DNA of 40,093 bases from UBA1181 sp963626555. Lineage in GTDB: Bacteria > Bacteroidota > Bacteroidia > Bacteroidales > Paludibacteraceae. The first letter of the stretch is position 1. Each line of letters opens with the position of its first letter. Positions 7,542 through 16,029 of the stretch are shown here, one piece after another. The translations under genes were made by a program, and so were the position numbers. The DNA is taken from NCBI GenBank assembly GCA_963626555.1, contig CAVFXQ010000028.1, forward strand, positions 1 to 40,093. Reading direction: 5' to 3'. The notes under the pieces are model-generated. The model worked only from the letters and a program-made list of their open reading frames with translations, was not told the origin of the DNA and made no database searches.

Positions 7542-9197
7542 ATGTCAAAAAGTTTCATCCAATACATTGAAAGTTCTCTTCAAGAGAACTGGGATTTGAT
7601 GGCAATGACCAATTATGTAACTAAACAAAGTTACACATACGCGCAAGTAGCAAAAGAAATAGCAAAAATGCACGTTCTCTTCAAAGAATTGAACATTTCA
7701 AAGGAAGATAAAATTGCATTGGTAGGTCGAAACACACCTGAATGGGCAATCACTTTCCTTGCCACTGTATCTTACGGCGCAATCATCGTTCCAATTCTTC
7801 AAGATTTTCACCCTAACGATGTACAACACATCATCAACCACTCCGACTCAAAATTGGTTTTCTTAACTGACAACCAATGGGACAACCTCGACGAAACAAG
7901 AATGCAAAACATACGAGGCGTGTTCTCCATCTCTGAGTTCCGTTGTGTCTACCAAGCCGCAGGGGAAACCATCCAAATGACAATGAAACACTTGGATAAA
8001 TTAATGGCGAAATACTATCCAAACGGTTTCTCTAAAAACGATGTCAAATTTGAAGACAAAAATGGTAACGAGGTTGCGATCATCAACTATACTTCTGGCA
8101 CGACAGGCTTCAGCAAAGGAGTTATGTTGACAGGGGAAAACATCTGCTGCCAAATTGACTATGGTTTTCGTACCAATTTGATTGGCAAAGGCTACAATAT
8201 CCTCTCTTTCCTGCCATTAGCCCACGCATACGGTTGTGCTTTCGATTTTATCGCACAATTTGCCGCAGGTAGCCACATCACATTCTTGACAAGGATTCCA
8301 AGCCCTAAGATTCTTTTGAAAGCCATGGACGAGGTGAAGCCAGACAGCATCTTCACAGTTCCTCTGGTCATTGAAAAGATTTACAAAAACAACTTGTTGC
8401 CTTTGCTGAACAAAACTTCTATGAAAGTCGCAACAAGCATTCCACTGATTTCCAATCGTGTATACGCCGAAATTCGCAACAAACTCATCAATGTGTTTGG
8501 CGGAAAATTCAGATTAATCGTAATCGGTGGCGCTCCATTTAACAAGGATGTTGAAGATTTCTTCATAAAAATTAAATTCCCATTCACTGTGGGTTACGGA
8601 ATGACGGAGTGCGCTCCGCTCATCAGCGTCGACACGAAAAACTATGTGCCTCATTCTGTCGGCAAACCAATCAATGACGTAGAAGTGAAGATTGACTCTT
8701 CCGATCCTGAGCATATTCCTGGAGAGATTTTGGTGAAAGGCCGCAACGTGATGAAAGGATACTATAAAAACGAAGAGGCAACTCGCAATGTCTTCACTGA
8801 AGATGGATGGCTGAAGACAGGAGATATCGGCGTGATGGACAAAGAGAAAAACATCTTCATCAAAGGTCGGTCTAAGACAATGATATTAACTTCTTCTGGT
8901 CAAAATGTCTATCCTGAAGAAATCGAAGCTAAGATAAACAACTTGCCTTTTATCTCAGAAAGCGTTGTGATTCAAAGCGATGAGAAAATCGTTGCCCTTG
9001 TCTACCCAGACTTTGCCGCAATGGACGAAAGCAATATCCGCCAAGAAGACTTGGAGAGCATTATGGAGCAGCATCGTAATGACTTGAACAAGAATTTGGC
9101 GGCATACGAGCAGGTAAAAAAATTCAAAATTCACCCTACAGAATTTGAAAAGACACCTAAAAAGAGCATAAAACGTTACCTCTACGAAAGCAAATGA
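7542..9197 (+). CDS. AMP-forming long-chain acyl-CoA synthetase (FadD-like)
   Basis: A 551-residue ANL-superfamily adenylate-forming enzyme that would activate a fatty acid to its acyl-CoA through an acyl-AMP. Visible motifs are the P-loop INYTSGTTGFSKGVML (about residue 183), GYGMTECAPL (A5, about 350), GWLKTGDIG (A7), KGRSKTMIL hinge (A8), and the terminal Lys motif EKTPKKSIKRYLY (A10). All core motifs are present, so it should be active. It is soluble, monocistronic with its own promoter, and followed by an unrelated small lipoprotein gene. The exact acyl chain length cannot be read from sequence. Confidence 0.9.
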   Translation: MSKSFIQYIESSLQENWDLMAMTNYVTKQSYTYAQVAKEIAKMHVLFKELNISKEDKIALVGRNTPEWAITFLATVSYGAIIVPILQDFHPNDVQHIINHSDSKLVFLTDNQWDNLDETRMQNIRGVFSISEFRCVYQAAGETIQMTMKHLDKLMAKYYPNGFSKNDVKFEDKNGNEVAIINYTSGTTGFSKGVMLTGENICCQIDYGFRTNLIGKGYNILSFLPLAHAYGCAFDFIAQFAAGSHITFLTRIPSPKILLKAMDEVKPDSIFTVPLVIEKIYKNNLLPLLNKTSMKVATSIPLISNRVYAEIRNKLINVFGGKFRLIVIGGAPFNKDVEDFFIKIKFPFTVGYGMTECAPLISVDTKNYVPHSVGKPINDVEVKIDSSDPEHIPGEILVKGRNVMKGYYKNEEATRNVFTEDGWLKTGDIGVMDKEKNIFIKGRSKTMILTSSGQNVYPEEIEAKINNLPFISESVVIQSDEKIVALVYPDFAAMDESNIRQEDLESIMEQHRNDLNKNLAAYEQVKKFKIHPTEFEKTPKKSIKRYLYESK

Positions 9198-9314
9198 CGT
9201 ATTATCGCCTCCTTATTGCGTATAAAAGAGAAAAAATTAGTTGAATTTTATATTTTTTTCACATTCGGACCCTAAAAAAAAGGGAGAGAGACAAAGCATT
9301 GATAAAATTAAACC

Positions 9315-9322
9315 TACCTTTG
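9315..9322 (+). promoter_or_regulatory. -7 box of the small lipoprotein gene
   Basis: TACCTTTG matches TAnnTTTG and lies 48 bases before the ATG at 9371, in the gap after the acyl-CoA synthetase gene. Confidence 0.55.
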
Positions 9323-9370
9323 CAAAGTTCATAGAAACGAATAGTTGTTTAATTAATTATATCAAAAGAA

Positions 9371-9598
9371 ATGAAGAAAGTAGTTTTATTTTTCGCTGTA
9401 TCTGCTGCAGTTGCTTTAGCTTCTTGCGGAGGAAATGCTAACAATGACGCACAAGCTGTTGATTCAGTAGCTGTTGCAGTTGTTGAAGAGGCTAATGAAG
9501 TTGTTGCAGACTCTGCTACTGTTGCTGATCAAATTGAGGCTACTGTAGATTCTGCTACTGCTGCCGCTGCTGCTACTGATACTACAGTTGCAGAATAA
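9371..9598 (+). CDS. small Ala/Val-rich acidic lipoprotein
   Basis: A 75-residue product with a textbook lipoprotein signal: MKKVVLFFAVSAAVALASC, lipobox ALASC, Cys at residue 19. The mature part of about 56 residues is low complexity, made almost only of Ala, Val, Asp, Glu, Thr and Ser, with no aromatic residue and repeats of the kind VDSATAA. It is probably a disordered or helical surface or periplasmic lipopeptide. Promoter and terminator are both close, so it is a single-gene unit, possibly well expressed. I do not recognise a named family. Function unknown. Confidence 0.8.
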   Translation: MKKVVLFFAVSAAVALASCGGNANNDAQAVDSVAVAVVEEANEVVADSATVADQIEATVDSATAAAAATDTTVAE

Positions 9599-9625
9599 TT
9601 AGCAAAATACAACGAATGAAAAGTT

Positions 9626-9654
9626 AAAAAGAGCATCTTATAGGTGCTCTTTTT
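9626..9654 (+). terminator. terminator after the small lipoprotein gene
   Basis: Hairpin GAGCATC/GGTGCTC with a 5-base loop, preceded by A5 and followed by T5. It can also act on the minus strand, but recG ends further right at 9683 and could use it too. Confidence 0.8.
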
Positions 9655-9682
9655 GATTTTATATATGCATACCGATTTATTT

Positions 9683-11788
9683 TCAACTAATTACACCCCA
9701 ATTCAATTGATTTTTCAAAATCTCCTGTAAATGCTTGTTCAACAGATAATTTTTCTCCAACATTAAATCTGGGTCTTCATCCAAAATTTCTCTTGCCGTC
9801 TCTCTCGCCAACTGAACAATCTGAACATCTGTCGCTAAATTCGTAATCTTCAAATTCAAAGAAACACCACTCTGTTGCGTTCCCTCTATATCTCCTGGAC
9901 CACGCATTTTCAAATCGCATTCCGAAATTTCAAAGCCATCGTTTGTGCGCACCATTACATCCATCCTTTGTTTGCTTTCATTGGATAGTTTCACAGATGT
10001 GACTAATATGCAATACGACTGTTCTGCCCCTCGACCAACGCGTCCCCGCAATTGGTGTAACTGCGACAACCCAAAACGCTCCGCACTCTCAATCATCATC
10101 ACCGACGCATTAGGCACATTCACGCCAACCTCTATCACCGTCGTTGCCACTAATATATTCAATTTTCCAGACGAAAATTGCTGCATCACAGCATCTTTTT
10201 CAGCAGCCTTCATCTTTCCATGCACCATTCCAACATGATATTCTGGTTCTGGAAACACTTTTTGTATGTTTGCATACCCCTCCTCCAAATTAGCATAGTC
10301 CATCTTCTCAGATTCTTGAATCATCGGATAGACAATATAAATCTGTCTGCCCTTGGCTATTTCTCGTTTCATTGATGCGTACAAATCAGAGCGCTTCGTG
10401 TCATACCGATGAATCGTATAAATAGGTTTTCGTCCAGGTGGCAATTGGTCTATTACAGAGACATCCAAATCACCATATAGGGTCATAGCCAAGGTTCGCG
10501 GAATAGGAGTTGCCGTCATCACCAAAATATGAGGTGGTTCTACATTCTTTGACCAAAGTTTGGCACGTTGAGCCACTCCAAAGCGATGTTGCTCATCAAT
10601 CACCACCAAACCCAAATTTTGAAACTGAACCGTGTCCTCCAACAATGCATGCGTTCCAATCACGATTTGCAGACTTCCATCTTGAAGTGCAGATAGAATC
10701 CAATCTCTGTCCTTCTTTTTCGTAGATCCCGTCAACAACGCAACTGATATACCTAATGGAGAAAGCAAATTGTACACAGTCTCGTAATGTTGCGTCGCCA
10801 GAATTTCGGTCGGTGCCATCAAGCACGTCTGAAAATGATTGTCTAACGCCATCAACATAGACATTACCGCAACAAGCGTTTTCCCACTTCCGACATCCCC
10901 TTGCAACAGACGATTCATCTGCCGCCCACTGCCAACATCTGCACGAATCTCTTTTATCACTCTTTTTTGCGCATTCGTGAGTTCAAACGGTAAATGCGCT
11001 GAGTAAAAAGTGTTGAAATAATAGCCAATTTTATTGAACGGCAAACCTTTAAACTTCTGTTCTCTTATTTTCGTGTTTCGCAGAATGTTCAACTGTATGA
11101 ATAGCAACTCTTCAAATTTCATTCTGAGCTGCGCTATCTTCAAATCATTGATATTCAACGGGAAATGAATAGACGTAAGCGCATCTCTCAACGAAATCAA
11201 ATGCCTACTCTCACATATATAGGCAGGGAGCGATTCTTCTATCTCATTCTCTCCAAACCCTTTCAATATCTCTAAGATGATTTTCTGTATTCCTTTCGTA
11301 GCAAGAAAGCCAGACTTCATTTTCTCTGTTGTCAAATACATTCCTTGCAATCCTCCTAAAGATAGTTTTTCCCTCGCCTCCGCAACTGTTTCCATCTCGG
11401 GATGTACCATACTCACCTTTCCCTTGAAAAAAGTAGGTTTCCCAAATATGACGTAATCGTTACCTGGCTTATATGCATCCACTGCATACTTCACACCCTT
11501 AAACCATAGTAACTCCATTACAGACCGTCCATCCGAAAACATAGCAACCGCTCTTTGCTGTCTACCACTTCCCACTAATTCCATCCTTAAAATCTTTCCT
11601 CGCACTTGTACATACGAAGAGGTGTCATTCAATTCAGAAATCTCGTAAAAACGACTTTTATCTATATAACGATATGGAAAATAATAAAGCATATCTCGGT
11701 ATGTTTTCACCTTGATTTCACTATTGAGCAAGGCTGCTTTTTTCGGGCCAACACCATGCAAAAAAGTTATATCACTGTCTAAAAACAT
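9683..11788 (-). CDS. recG: ATP-dependent DNA helicase RecG
   Basis: The 701-residue protein is RecG, the branched-DNA helicase that regresses stalled forks and processes Holliday junctions. An N-terminal wedge/OB region (residues 1-160) is followed by helicase motifs: Walker A GDVGSGKT (297-304), DEQH box (398-401), TATPIPRTLAMTLYGDLDVS, and the motif VI region QLRGRVGRG. The TRG-type C-terminal end is present and the length matches E. coli RecG (693). It starts 20 bases downstream of ispD and is probably co-transcribed with it. Confidence 0.97.
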   Translation of the reverse strand: MFLDSDITFLHGVGPKKAALLNSEIKVKTYRDMLYYFPYRYIDKSRFYEISELNDTSSYVQVRGKILRMELVGSGRQQRAVAMFSDGRSVMELLWFKGVKYAVDAYKPGNDYVIFGKPTFFKGKVSMVHPEMETVAEAREKLSLGGLQGMYLTTEKMKSGFLATKGIQKIILEILKGFGENEIEESLPAYICESRHLISLRDALTSIHFPLNINDLKIAQLRMKFEELLFIQLNILRNTKIREQKFKGLPFNKIGYYFNTFYSAHLPFELTNAQKRVIKEIRADVGSGRQMNRLLQGDVGSGKTLVAVMSMLMALDNHFQTCLMAPTEILATQHYETVYNLLSPLGISVALLTGSTKKKDRDWILSALQDGSLQIVIGTHALLEDTVQFQNLGLVVIDEQHRFGVAQRAKLWSKNVEPPHILVMTATPIPRTLAMTLYGDLDVSVIDQLPPGRKPIYTIHRYDTKRSDLYASMKREIAKGRQIYIVYPMIQESEKMDYANLEEGYANIQKVFPEPEYHVGMVHGKMKAAEKDAVMQQFSSGKLNILVATTVIEVGVNVPNASVMMIESAERFGLSQLHQLRGRVGRGAEQSYCILVTSVKLSNESKQRMDVMVRTNDGFEISECDLKMRGPGDIEGTQQSGVSLNLKITNLATDVQIVQLARETAREILDEDPDLMLEKNYLLNKHLQEILKNQLNWGVIS

Positions 11789-11808
11789 AGAGAGTTTTTT
11801 TAGATTCT

Positions 11809-12477
11809 TTAATCAACCAAAGCCTCGGCTATCTTCATATCGTATGCCGTCGTTATCTTCAGATTTTCCCGATTTCCTTCAACTAACTGAATAGCAAATC
11901 CTGCAGCCTCAACGACAGATGCATCGTCTGTAAACGTGTCCCGATAAGTCTGCTCATACGATTTCTTGAGAATATCATATTGGAACGTTTGAGGTGTCTG
12001 CACTAAGCGGAAAAGGCTTCTATCAACAGACTCACTACCGACCTCATTCACCTTGCGTAAAGAATCAACAGAATGGACAACAGGTACAGCGACACCCTTT
12101 TCTGCCGCCGTCGTAAAAGTGGCATCAATCGTTTCTACAGACACAAACGGTCGAACACCATCATGTACCGCAACCACGGCTCTCTCCGTTGGATGGATAG
12201 AATTTAGCCCATTCAGCACAGAATGGAAACGCGTTTCGCCCCCAAGGACTAACGTGTGAGGTGTAGAGAATTGATATTTCTCGCACATTTCACGCCAATA
12301 CGCAAAATGGCTTTCGGGCAATACCAAGCGAACAGAAATTGAAGAGTCATACGCCAAGAATCGATCAATAGTCCGCATAAGTATCGGTTCCCCTTTCACT
12401 TCAAGAAATTGTTTCGGTATTGCGCCTCCCATACGAAGCCCTTTCCCTCCAGCCACGATAATAACATATTTCTGCAT
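11809..12477 (-). CDS. ispD: 2-C-methyl-D-erythritol 4-phosphate cytidylyltransferase IspD
   Basis: IspD makes CDP-methylerythritol from MEP and CTP in the non-mevalonate isoprenoid pathway. The 222-residue protein has the nucleotidyl-binding start YVIIVAGGKGLRMG-IPKQFLEV, the AVHDGVRPFV motif, and DDASVVEAAG near the C-terminus. The open frame extends to 12516, but the promoter box at 12528-12535 would leave almost no leader for that start, and the family start is MQKYVIIVAGG, so 12477 is preferred. recG follows. Confidence 0.94.
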   Translation of the reverse strand: MQKYVIIVAGGKGLRMGGAIPKQFLEVKGEPILMRTIDRFLAYDSSISVRLVLPESHFAYWREMCEKYQFSTPHTLVLGGETRFHSVLNGLNSIHPTERAVVAVHDGVRPFVSVETIDATFTTAAEKGVAVPVVHSVDSLRKVNEVGSESVDRSLFRLVQTPQTFQYDILKKSYEQTYRDTFTDDASVVEAAGFAIQLVEGNRENLKITTAYDMKIAEALVD

Positions 12478-12527
12478 AGAATTCAACTTCTTTTTGTACG
12501 ACTTTTTCTTTTGCAAACGCTTATTTA

Positions 12528-12535
12528 CAAAGTTA
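12528..12535 (-). promoter_or_regulatory. -7 box of ispD-recG
   Basis: The minus strand reads TAACTTTG, matching TAnnTTTG. It leaves a leader of about 45 nt to the ATG at 12477. Confidence 0.55.
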
Positions 12536-12574
12536 TAGAAATTACACGAGAATTAGGAATTGTAACAAAACAAA

Positions 12575-12604
12575 GAGAGGCTGTATCAAAAGATACAACC
12601 TCTC
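12575..12604 (-). terminator. tpiA terminator
   Basis: A hairpin of 13-base arms with one mismatch (GAGAGG-TGTATC type) closed by a 4-base loop. On the minus strand it is followed by TTTGTTTTG, so it ends the DoxX-like/tpiA transcript. Confidence 0.75.
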
Positions 12605-12630
12605 GTATAGCAATTTATAATTAAAAATGC

Positions 12631-13392
12631 TTATTTGTCAAATGCCTTGATGATACCAACGAAGTCATCAACCTTCAAAGAAGCACCACCGATCAAACCA
12701 CCGTCAATGTCTGGCTTAGCGAACAACTCAGGAGCGTTTGACGCCTTGCAAGAACCTCCGTAAAGGATTGATGTGTTCTCTGCGACTTCCTCACCATACT
12801 TGTCAGCGACAACCGAACGAATGTATGCGTGAATCTCCTCTGCTTGGTCAGCAGTAGCAGTCTTACCTGTTCCGATAGCCCAGATTGGCTCGTATGCGAT
12901 AGTAATCTTAGCGAAGTCTTCAGCAGACAAGTTGAAAACTGAACCTTCCAACTCTGCCTTAACAACTTCGTTTTGTTTGTTAGCCTCACGTTCTGCCAAA
13001 CTTTCTCCAATACAGAAGATAACTTTCAAGTTGTTCTTCAATGCCAAAAGAACTTTCTCTTTCAAGATTTCTGGAGTCTCGTGGTAATACTCACGACGCT
13101 CTGAGTGTCCGAGGATAACGTACTCTGCACCAGTAGACTTAACCATAGCAGCAGAAACCTCACCCGTGAAAGCTCCAGACTCTTTGTCTGCGCAGTTCTC
13201 AGCAGAAACAGCGATAACCTTAGTATCAATTGAAGAAGCAACGCTTGCCAAGTGGATGAAAGGAGTTCCGATGATAACATCACAGTTTAATTTTTGACCC
13301 TTCAAAGCGGCATCCAAGCCCTTAGCCAACTCAAGACCCTCTTGAAGCGTCTTGTTCATTTTCCAGTTTCCTGCTACAATATTCTTTCTCAT
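12631..13392 (-). CDS. tpiA: triosephosphate isomerase
   Basis: The glycolytic enzyme interconverting dihydroxyacetone phosphate and glyceraldehyde 3-phosphate. The 253-residue TIM barrel has all catalytic residues: Lys11 in GNWKMNK, His96 in ILGHSERR, Glu168 in AYEPIWAIGTGKTA (including the flexible loop 6), and the phosphate-binding LYGGSCK and DGGLIGGASL near the C-terminus. It lies 80 bases downstream of the DoxX-like gene, a neighbour pair I recall from other Bacteroidales, with a hairpin and a possible promoter in the gap. Confidence 0.97.
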   Translation of the reverse strand: MRKNIVAGNWKMNKTLQEGLELAKGLDAALKGQKLNCDVIIGTPFIHLASVASSIDTKVIAVSAENCADKESGAFTGEVSAAMVKSTGAEYVILGHSERREYYHETPEILKEKVLLALKNNLKVIFCIGESLAEREANKQNEVVKAELEGSVFNLSAEDFAKITIAYEPIWAIGTGKTATADQAEEIHAYIRSVVADKYGEEVAENTSILYGGSCKASNAPELFAKPDIDGGLIGGASLKVDDFVGIIKAFDK

Positions 13393-13435
13393 TGCTTAAG
13401 AAATTTTTATTTATTGAAAATTATTTAACAAAGTT

Positions 13436-13467
13436 TAGGCGGAAAATGGTTCTCCGTCCTCCGCCTA
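13436..13467 (-). repeat. inverted repeat between the DoxX-like gene and tpiA
   Basis: An 8-bp perfect inverted repeat, TAGGCGGA at 13436-13443 with TCCGCCTA at 13460-13467, is the only GC-rich element in an AT-rich gap. It could be a weak terminator of the upstream gene, or a leader hairpin of tpiA, since a possible -7 box lies just upstream. There is no clean T run after it. Confidence 0.5.
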
Positions 13468-13475
13468 CAAATTTA
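13468..13475 (-). promoter_or_regulatory. possible -7 box of tpiA
   Basis: The minus strand reads TAAATTTG, matching TAnnTTTG, and overlaps the stop codon of the DoxX-like gene. Confidence 0.35.
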
Positions 13476-14792
13476 ATCATTCTCCTTCTTTTTTACCAAG
13501 AATCGCTCCGCAATTAATGTCGCAATTTTATCTAATGCAAACAAGCCGAGTAAAAATCCGATAAACAACAATGTTGACAGAATCACAACCCTTGTGTCAT
13601 TAGGCTCTTGTACCTGTCCACGAGGGGAGTTCTCCAACGGCTCCGTGAATGTCGGCATATTGGCATTGCTCCATTTGTTAATGACGACACCATCTTTTAT
13701 CAAAACGAGTCCTGGGTTTGAGCGAACAATCGTCTTCAGTGTGATCTCATCAGTGTTTACAATCGGAAATTCAACGCCACCCATCTCCACTTTGTATTCT
13801 CTCATCTCGGTTGACTCCAAACCTGTGGCAGTCATACAATAGAAGCCATAGCCATTACGTTGTGCATAGTCATATATAGCATTGATTTCTTGTCTTTTAT
13901 TGGTTGATGCCTGTTCTACTCTTTTTGAAATCAACAAGAAAGTATAACCTGGATTTGAAAGCACATCTTCCGTAATATCACCCTGATCAGGATCTTCCAA
14001 CGAGAAATCGTGAATTGGCGGCTCAAATCCTTTCTTCACCAACTCGCTCTCTGAATCGACGAAATGCCATGTAGAGTCTAATTTCGAATACTCTTCCATA
14101 GAGAATTTTTGTTGCTTGCCGTCTTTCTCATAGATAAAAGTCGTCTCATACTCGTCTATTGGAGTTGGCACCATCTGTCCGTCCACCATAATGCTATCTG
14201 GCACCTCCATTGACTTGACGATATTGGTTCCGTTCTTATATGGGCGGAAATCAATAATCGGCAGATTAATTAGGCAATAAATGGAAACAAGTATTGAATA
14301 AGCTCCTGCTGCTATGGCTATAATCCACTCTGTACGTTGAGAGAAAAGTTTCGGGCTGTATTTGTTCCACTTCAAAATCATAATCGTCAAAGCAAGGAAG
14401 ATAATGTTCTTCCAGAAAGTCTGCCAATTAGTCAATACCAAAGCGTCACCGAAACAACCACAATCAGAGACAGGATTCGTCAAAGCAATCCACAGCGTGA
14501 GTGGTGTCATAAAGCACATCAAAAGTAGCGTCAGAACCGAAGTTGACTTCAGATTCGCACCTAACAAAAGACATACACCTAACAAAAACTCAAACGCCGC
14601 CAACAAAATGCCAGCCACCAACGCCAAGGGACCTAAAAAATCAAGACTCAACGCCGTCAGATAGTCTTGAATTTTATAGGTTGAACCTAAAGGATCTACC
14701 GCCTTTGCATATCCTGAAAAGATAAACACGCATCCCATTATGATTCTCGCTATCACAACGGACACCTTCTTCAAATTTGAATTAATTACCAT
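13473..14792 (-). CDS. DoxX/MauE-like membrane protein (BT_3928 type)
   Basis: A 439-residue inner membrane protein. The N-terminal 145 residues are a four-helix DoxX/MauE-like domain (segments at about 11-29, 54-78, 86-105, 125-143) with the motif DCGCFGD (Cys111, Cys113) that MauE-type proteins share. One more helix follows near 155-175, then a periplasmic domain of about 230 residues, and a last membrane helix near 408-425 before a basic tail. The second domain has a part (GFYCMTATG-LESTEMREY, NTDEITLKTIVRSNPGLVLIKDG) that looks thioredoxin-fold-like, but I see no CxxC there. The family is conserved next to tpiA in Bacteroidales. A role in thiol/redox handling is an inference only. Confidence 0.8.
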   Translation of the reverse strand: MVINSNLKKVSVVIARIIMGCVFIFSGYAKAVDPLGSTYKIQDYLTALSLDFLGPLALVAGILLAAFEFLLGVCLLLGANLKSTSVLTLLLMCFMTPLTLWIALTNPVSDCGCFGDALVLTNWQTFWKNIIFLALTIMILKWNKYSPKLFSQRTEWIIAIAAGAYSILVSIYCLINLPIIDFRPYKNGTNIVKSMEVPDSIMVDGQMVPTPIDEYETTFIYEKDGKQQKFSMEEYSKLDSTWHFVDSESELVKKGFEPPIHDFSLEDPDQGDITEDVLSNPGYTFLLISKRVEQASTNKRQEINAIYDYAQRNGYGFYCMTATGLESTEMREYKVEMGGVEFPIVNTDEITLKTIVRSNPGLVLIKDGVVINKWSNANMPTFTEPLENSPRGQVQEPNDTRVVILSTLLFIGFLLGLFALDKIATLIAERFLVKKKEND

Positions 14793-14907
14793 AATTAAGA
14801 GATTTTTTATACTACATCTGTTTATTGCACGCCATTTTCACGGCCAAGCACAAACTAAAAACGAACCAAAGTCTCTTTGATTGTCTTCGCCTCATAAAAA
14901 CCCTTAA

Positions 14908-15462
14908 TTATTTCAACAACTTTGTTCTATAGTGGCATCGAACCTTACCTTTTGCCATATTCGTCAACTTTGATTTATTCATCTGACGACGGATTGGCGA
15001 GATATGGTCCACAAAGACATGACCTTCCAAATGATCATATTCATGCTCTACGACACGAGCTTGGAAATGCTCATAAACCTCCTCGCAAGGCTCAAATTTC
15101 TCATTCAAAAACTTGATGCGTATACGGACAGGTCGTTTTACCGATTCATTAATGCCTGGCAAACTCAAGCACCCCTCATTGAAAGCCTCTGTCTCCTCAC
15201 TCTCTTCCACGATTTGTGGATTGATGAAAGCTTTCTTAAATCCTTTACACTCAGGGAAATCTTCGCCCAAGCAGTCCGCATCAACAACAAACAAACGAAT
15301 AGACAAACCAACCTGCGGAGCCGCAAGTCCCACTCCATCCGCATTATACATTGTCTCGAACATGTCATCGATTAGTTTCTGCACTTCAGGATATGAACTA
15401 TCTATATCTTTCGTCTCCGCCCTTAAAACTGGACTTCCGTAAAGGATAATTGGTAAAATCAT
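14908..15462 (-). CDS. def: peptide deformylase
   Basis: Removes the formyl group from the N-terminal Met of new proteins. The 184-residue protein has all three motifs: GVGLAAPQVG (residues 43-52), EGCLSLPG with metal ligand Cys98, and HEYDH (His140, catalytic Glu141, His144). It lies 48 bases downstream of ruvX, most likely the same transcript. The following 115 bases to the DoxX-like gene contain no gene. Confidence 0.97.
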   Translation of the reverse strand: MILPIILYGSPVLRAETKDIDSSYPEVQKLIDDMFETMYNADGVGLAAPQVGLSIRLFVVDADCLGEDFPECKGFKKAFINPQIVEESEETEAFNEGCLSLPGINESVKRPVRIRIKFLNEKFEPCEEVYEHFQARVVEHEYDHLEGHVFVDHISPIRRQMNKSKLTNMAKGKVRCHYRTKLLK

Positions 15463-15510
15463 TTCTTTATGTTTTTATGTTTTTACGACTATTTTATATC
15501 TGTATTTCAG

Positions 15511-15933
15511 TTAGAATTTCATTCTTTGCGATTCCATATAGGACTGAAGAATAATCGTGGCACTCACTTCATCAACCAATGCCTTATTCCTCCTATCCAT
15601 TTTTTTTACGCCTCCCTCTATTATCGCTCGGTGTGCTAAAACAGAAGTGAAGCGTTCGTCAAACATTTCTACAGGAATATTGGGAACTTTCTTTTTCAAC
15701 GAAGCCATAAACGGAGTGATATATTTCATTGATTCAGACTCCTCTCCCTTCATAGTTTTGGGCAAACCTACCACGATTTTCTCTACATTCTCTTTTGAAA
15801 CATAATCAACTATAAATTTCAAAATTTCATTAGCCGAGACCGTTGTCAACCCATTAGCAATGATTTGAAGTGGATCTGTCACAGCCACCCCAACACGTTT
15901 TTTTCCGTAGTCTATAGCGAGTATTCTTCCCAT
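15511..15933 (-). CDS. ruvX: YqgF/RuvX family putative pre-16S rRNA nuclease
   Basis: A 140-residue RNase H-fold protein. In E. coli YqgF is linked to 16S rRNA 5'-end maturation, and the family was earlier called a Holliday junction resolvase. Motifs: AIDYGKKRVGVAVTD (first acidic residue), VVGLPKTMKGEES, FDERFTSVLAHRA (second acidic residue) and DEVSATIILQSYM (C-terminal Asp). It is the first gene of a minus-strand run with def. Its -7 box lies only 9 bases from the ATG, so the mRNA may be leaderless. Confidence 0.92.
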   Translation of the reverse strand: MGRILAIDYGKKRVGVAVTDPLQIIANGLTTVSANEILKFIVDYVSKENVEKIVVGLPKTMKGEESESMKYITPFMASLKKKVPNIPVEMFDERFTSVLAHRAIIEGGVKKMDRRNKALVDEVSATIILQSYMESQRMKF

Positions 15934-15941
15934 AACTACGG

Positions 15942-15949
15942 CAAAATTA
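15942..15949 (-). promoter_or_regulatory. -7 box of ruvX-def
   Basis: The minus strand reads TAATTTTG (TAnnTTTG). It is divergent from the metA promoter 34 bases away. Confidence 0.5.
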
Positions 15950-15983
15950 GCAATTTTTAAGCAAAATGAAACAAGGAAAACCT

Positions 15984-15991
15984 TATCTTTG
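15984..15991 (+). promoter_or_regulatory. -7 box of metA
   Basis: TATCTTTG matches TAnnTTTG and lies 38 bases before the metA ATG at 16030. A TTG at 16003 in the same frame would be nearly leaderless, which supports the ATG. Confidence 0.55.
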
Positions 15992-16029
15992 TAAAATCAT
16001 ATTTGAAATACTCTAAACACTGTCCAAAC

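Noticed and set aside
15004..15375. Open frames of 109-123 codons on the plus strand across def
   Set aside because: They are shadows of the def gene, whose catalytic motifs are complete on the other strand.
16003..16029. TTG start for metA nine codons upstream
   Set aside because: It would begin about 12 bases after the -7 box, and the MetA N-terminus starts at MPLNIP.
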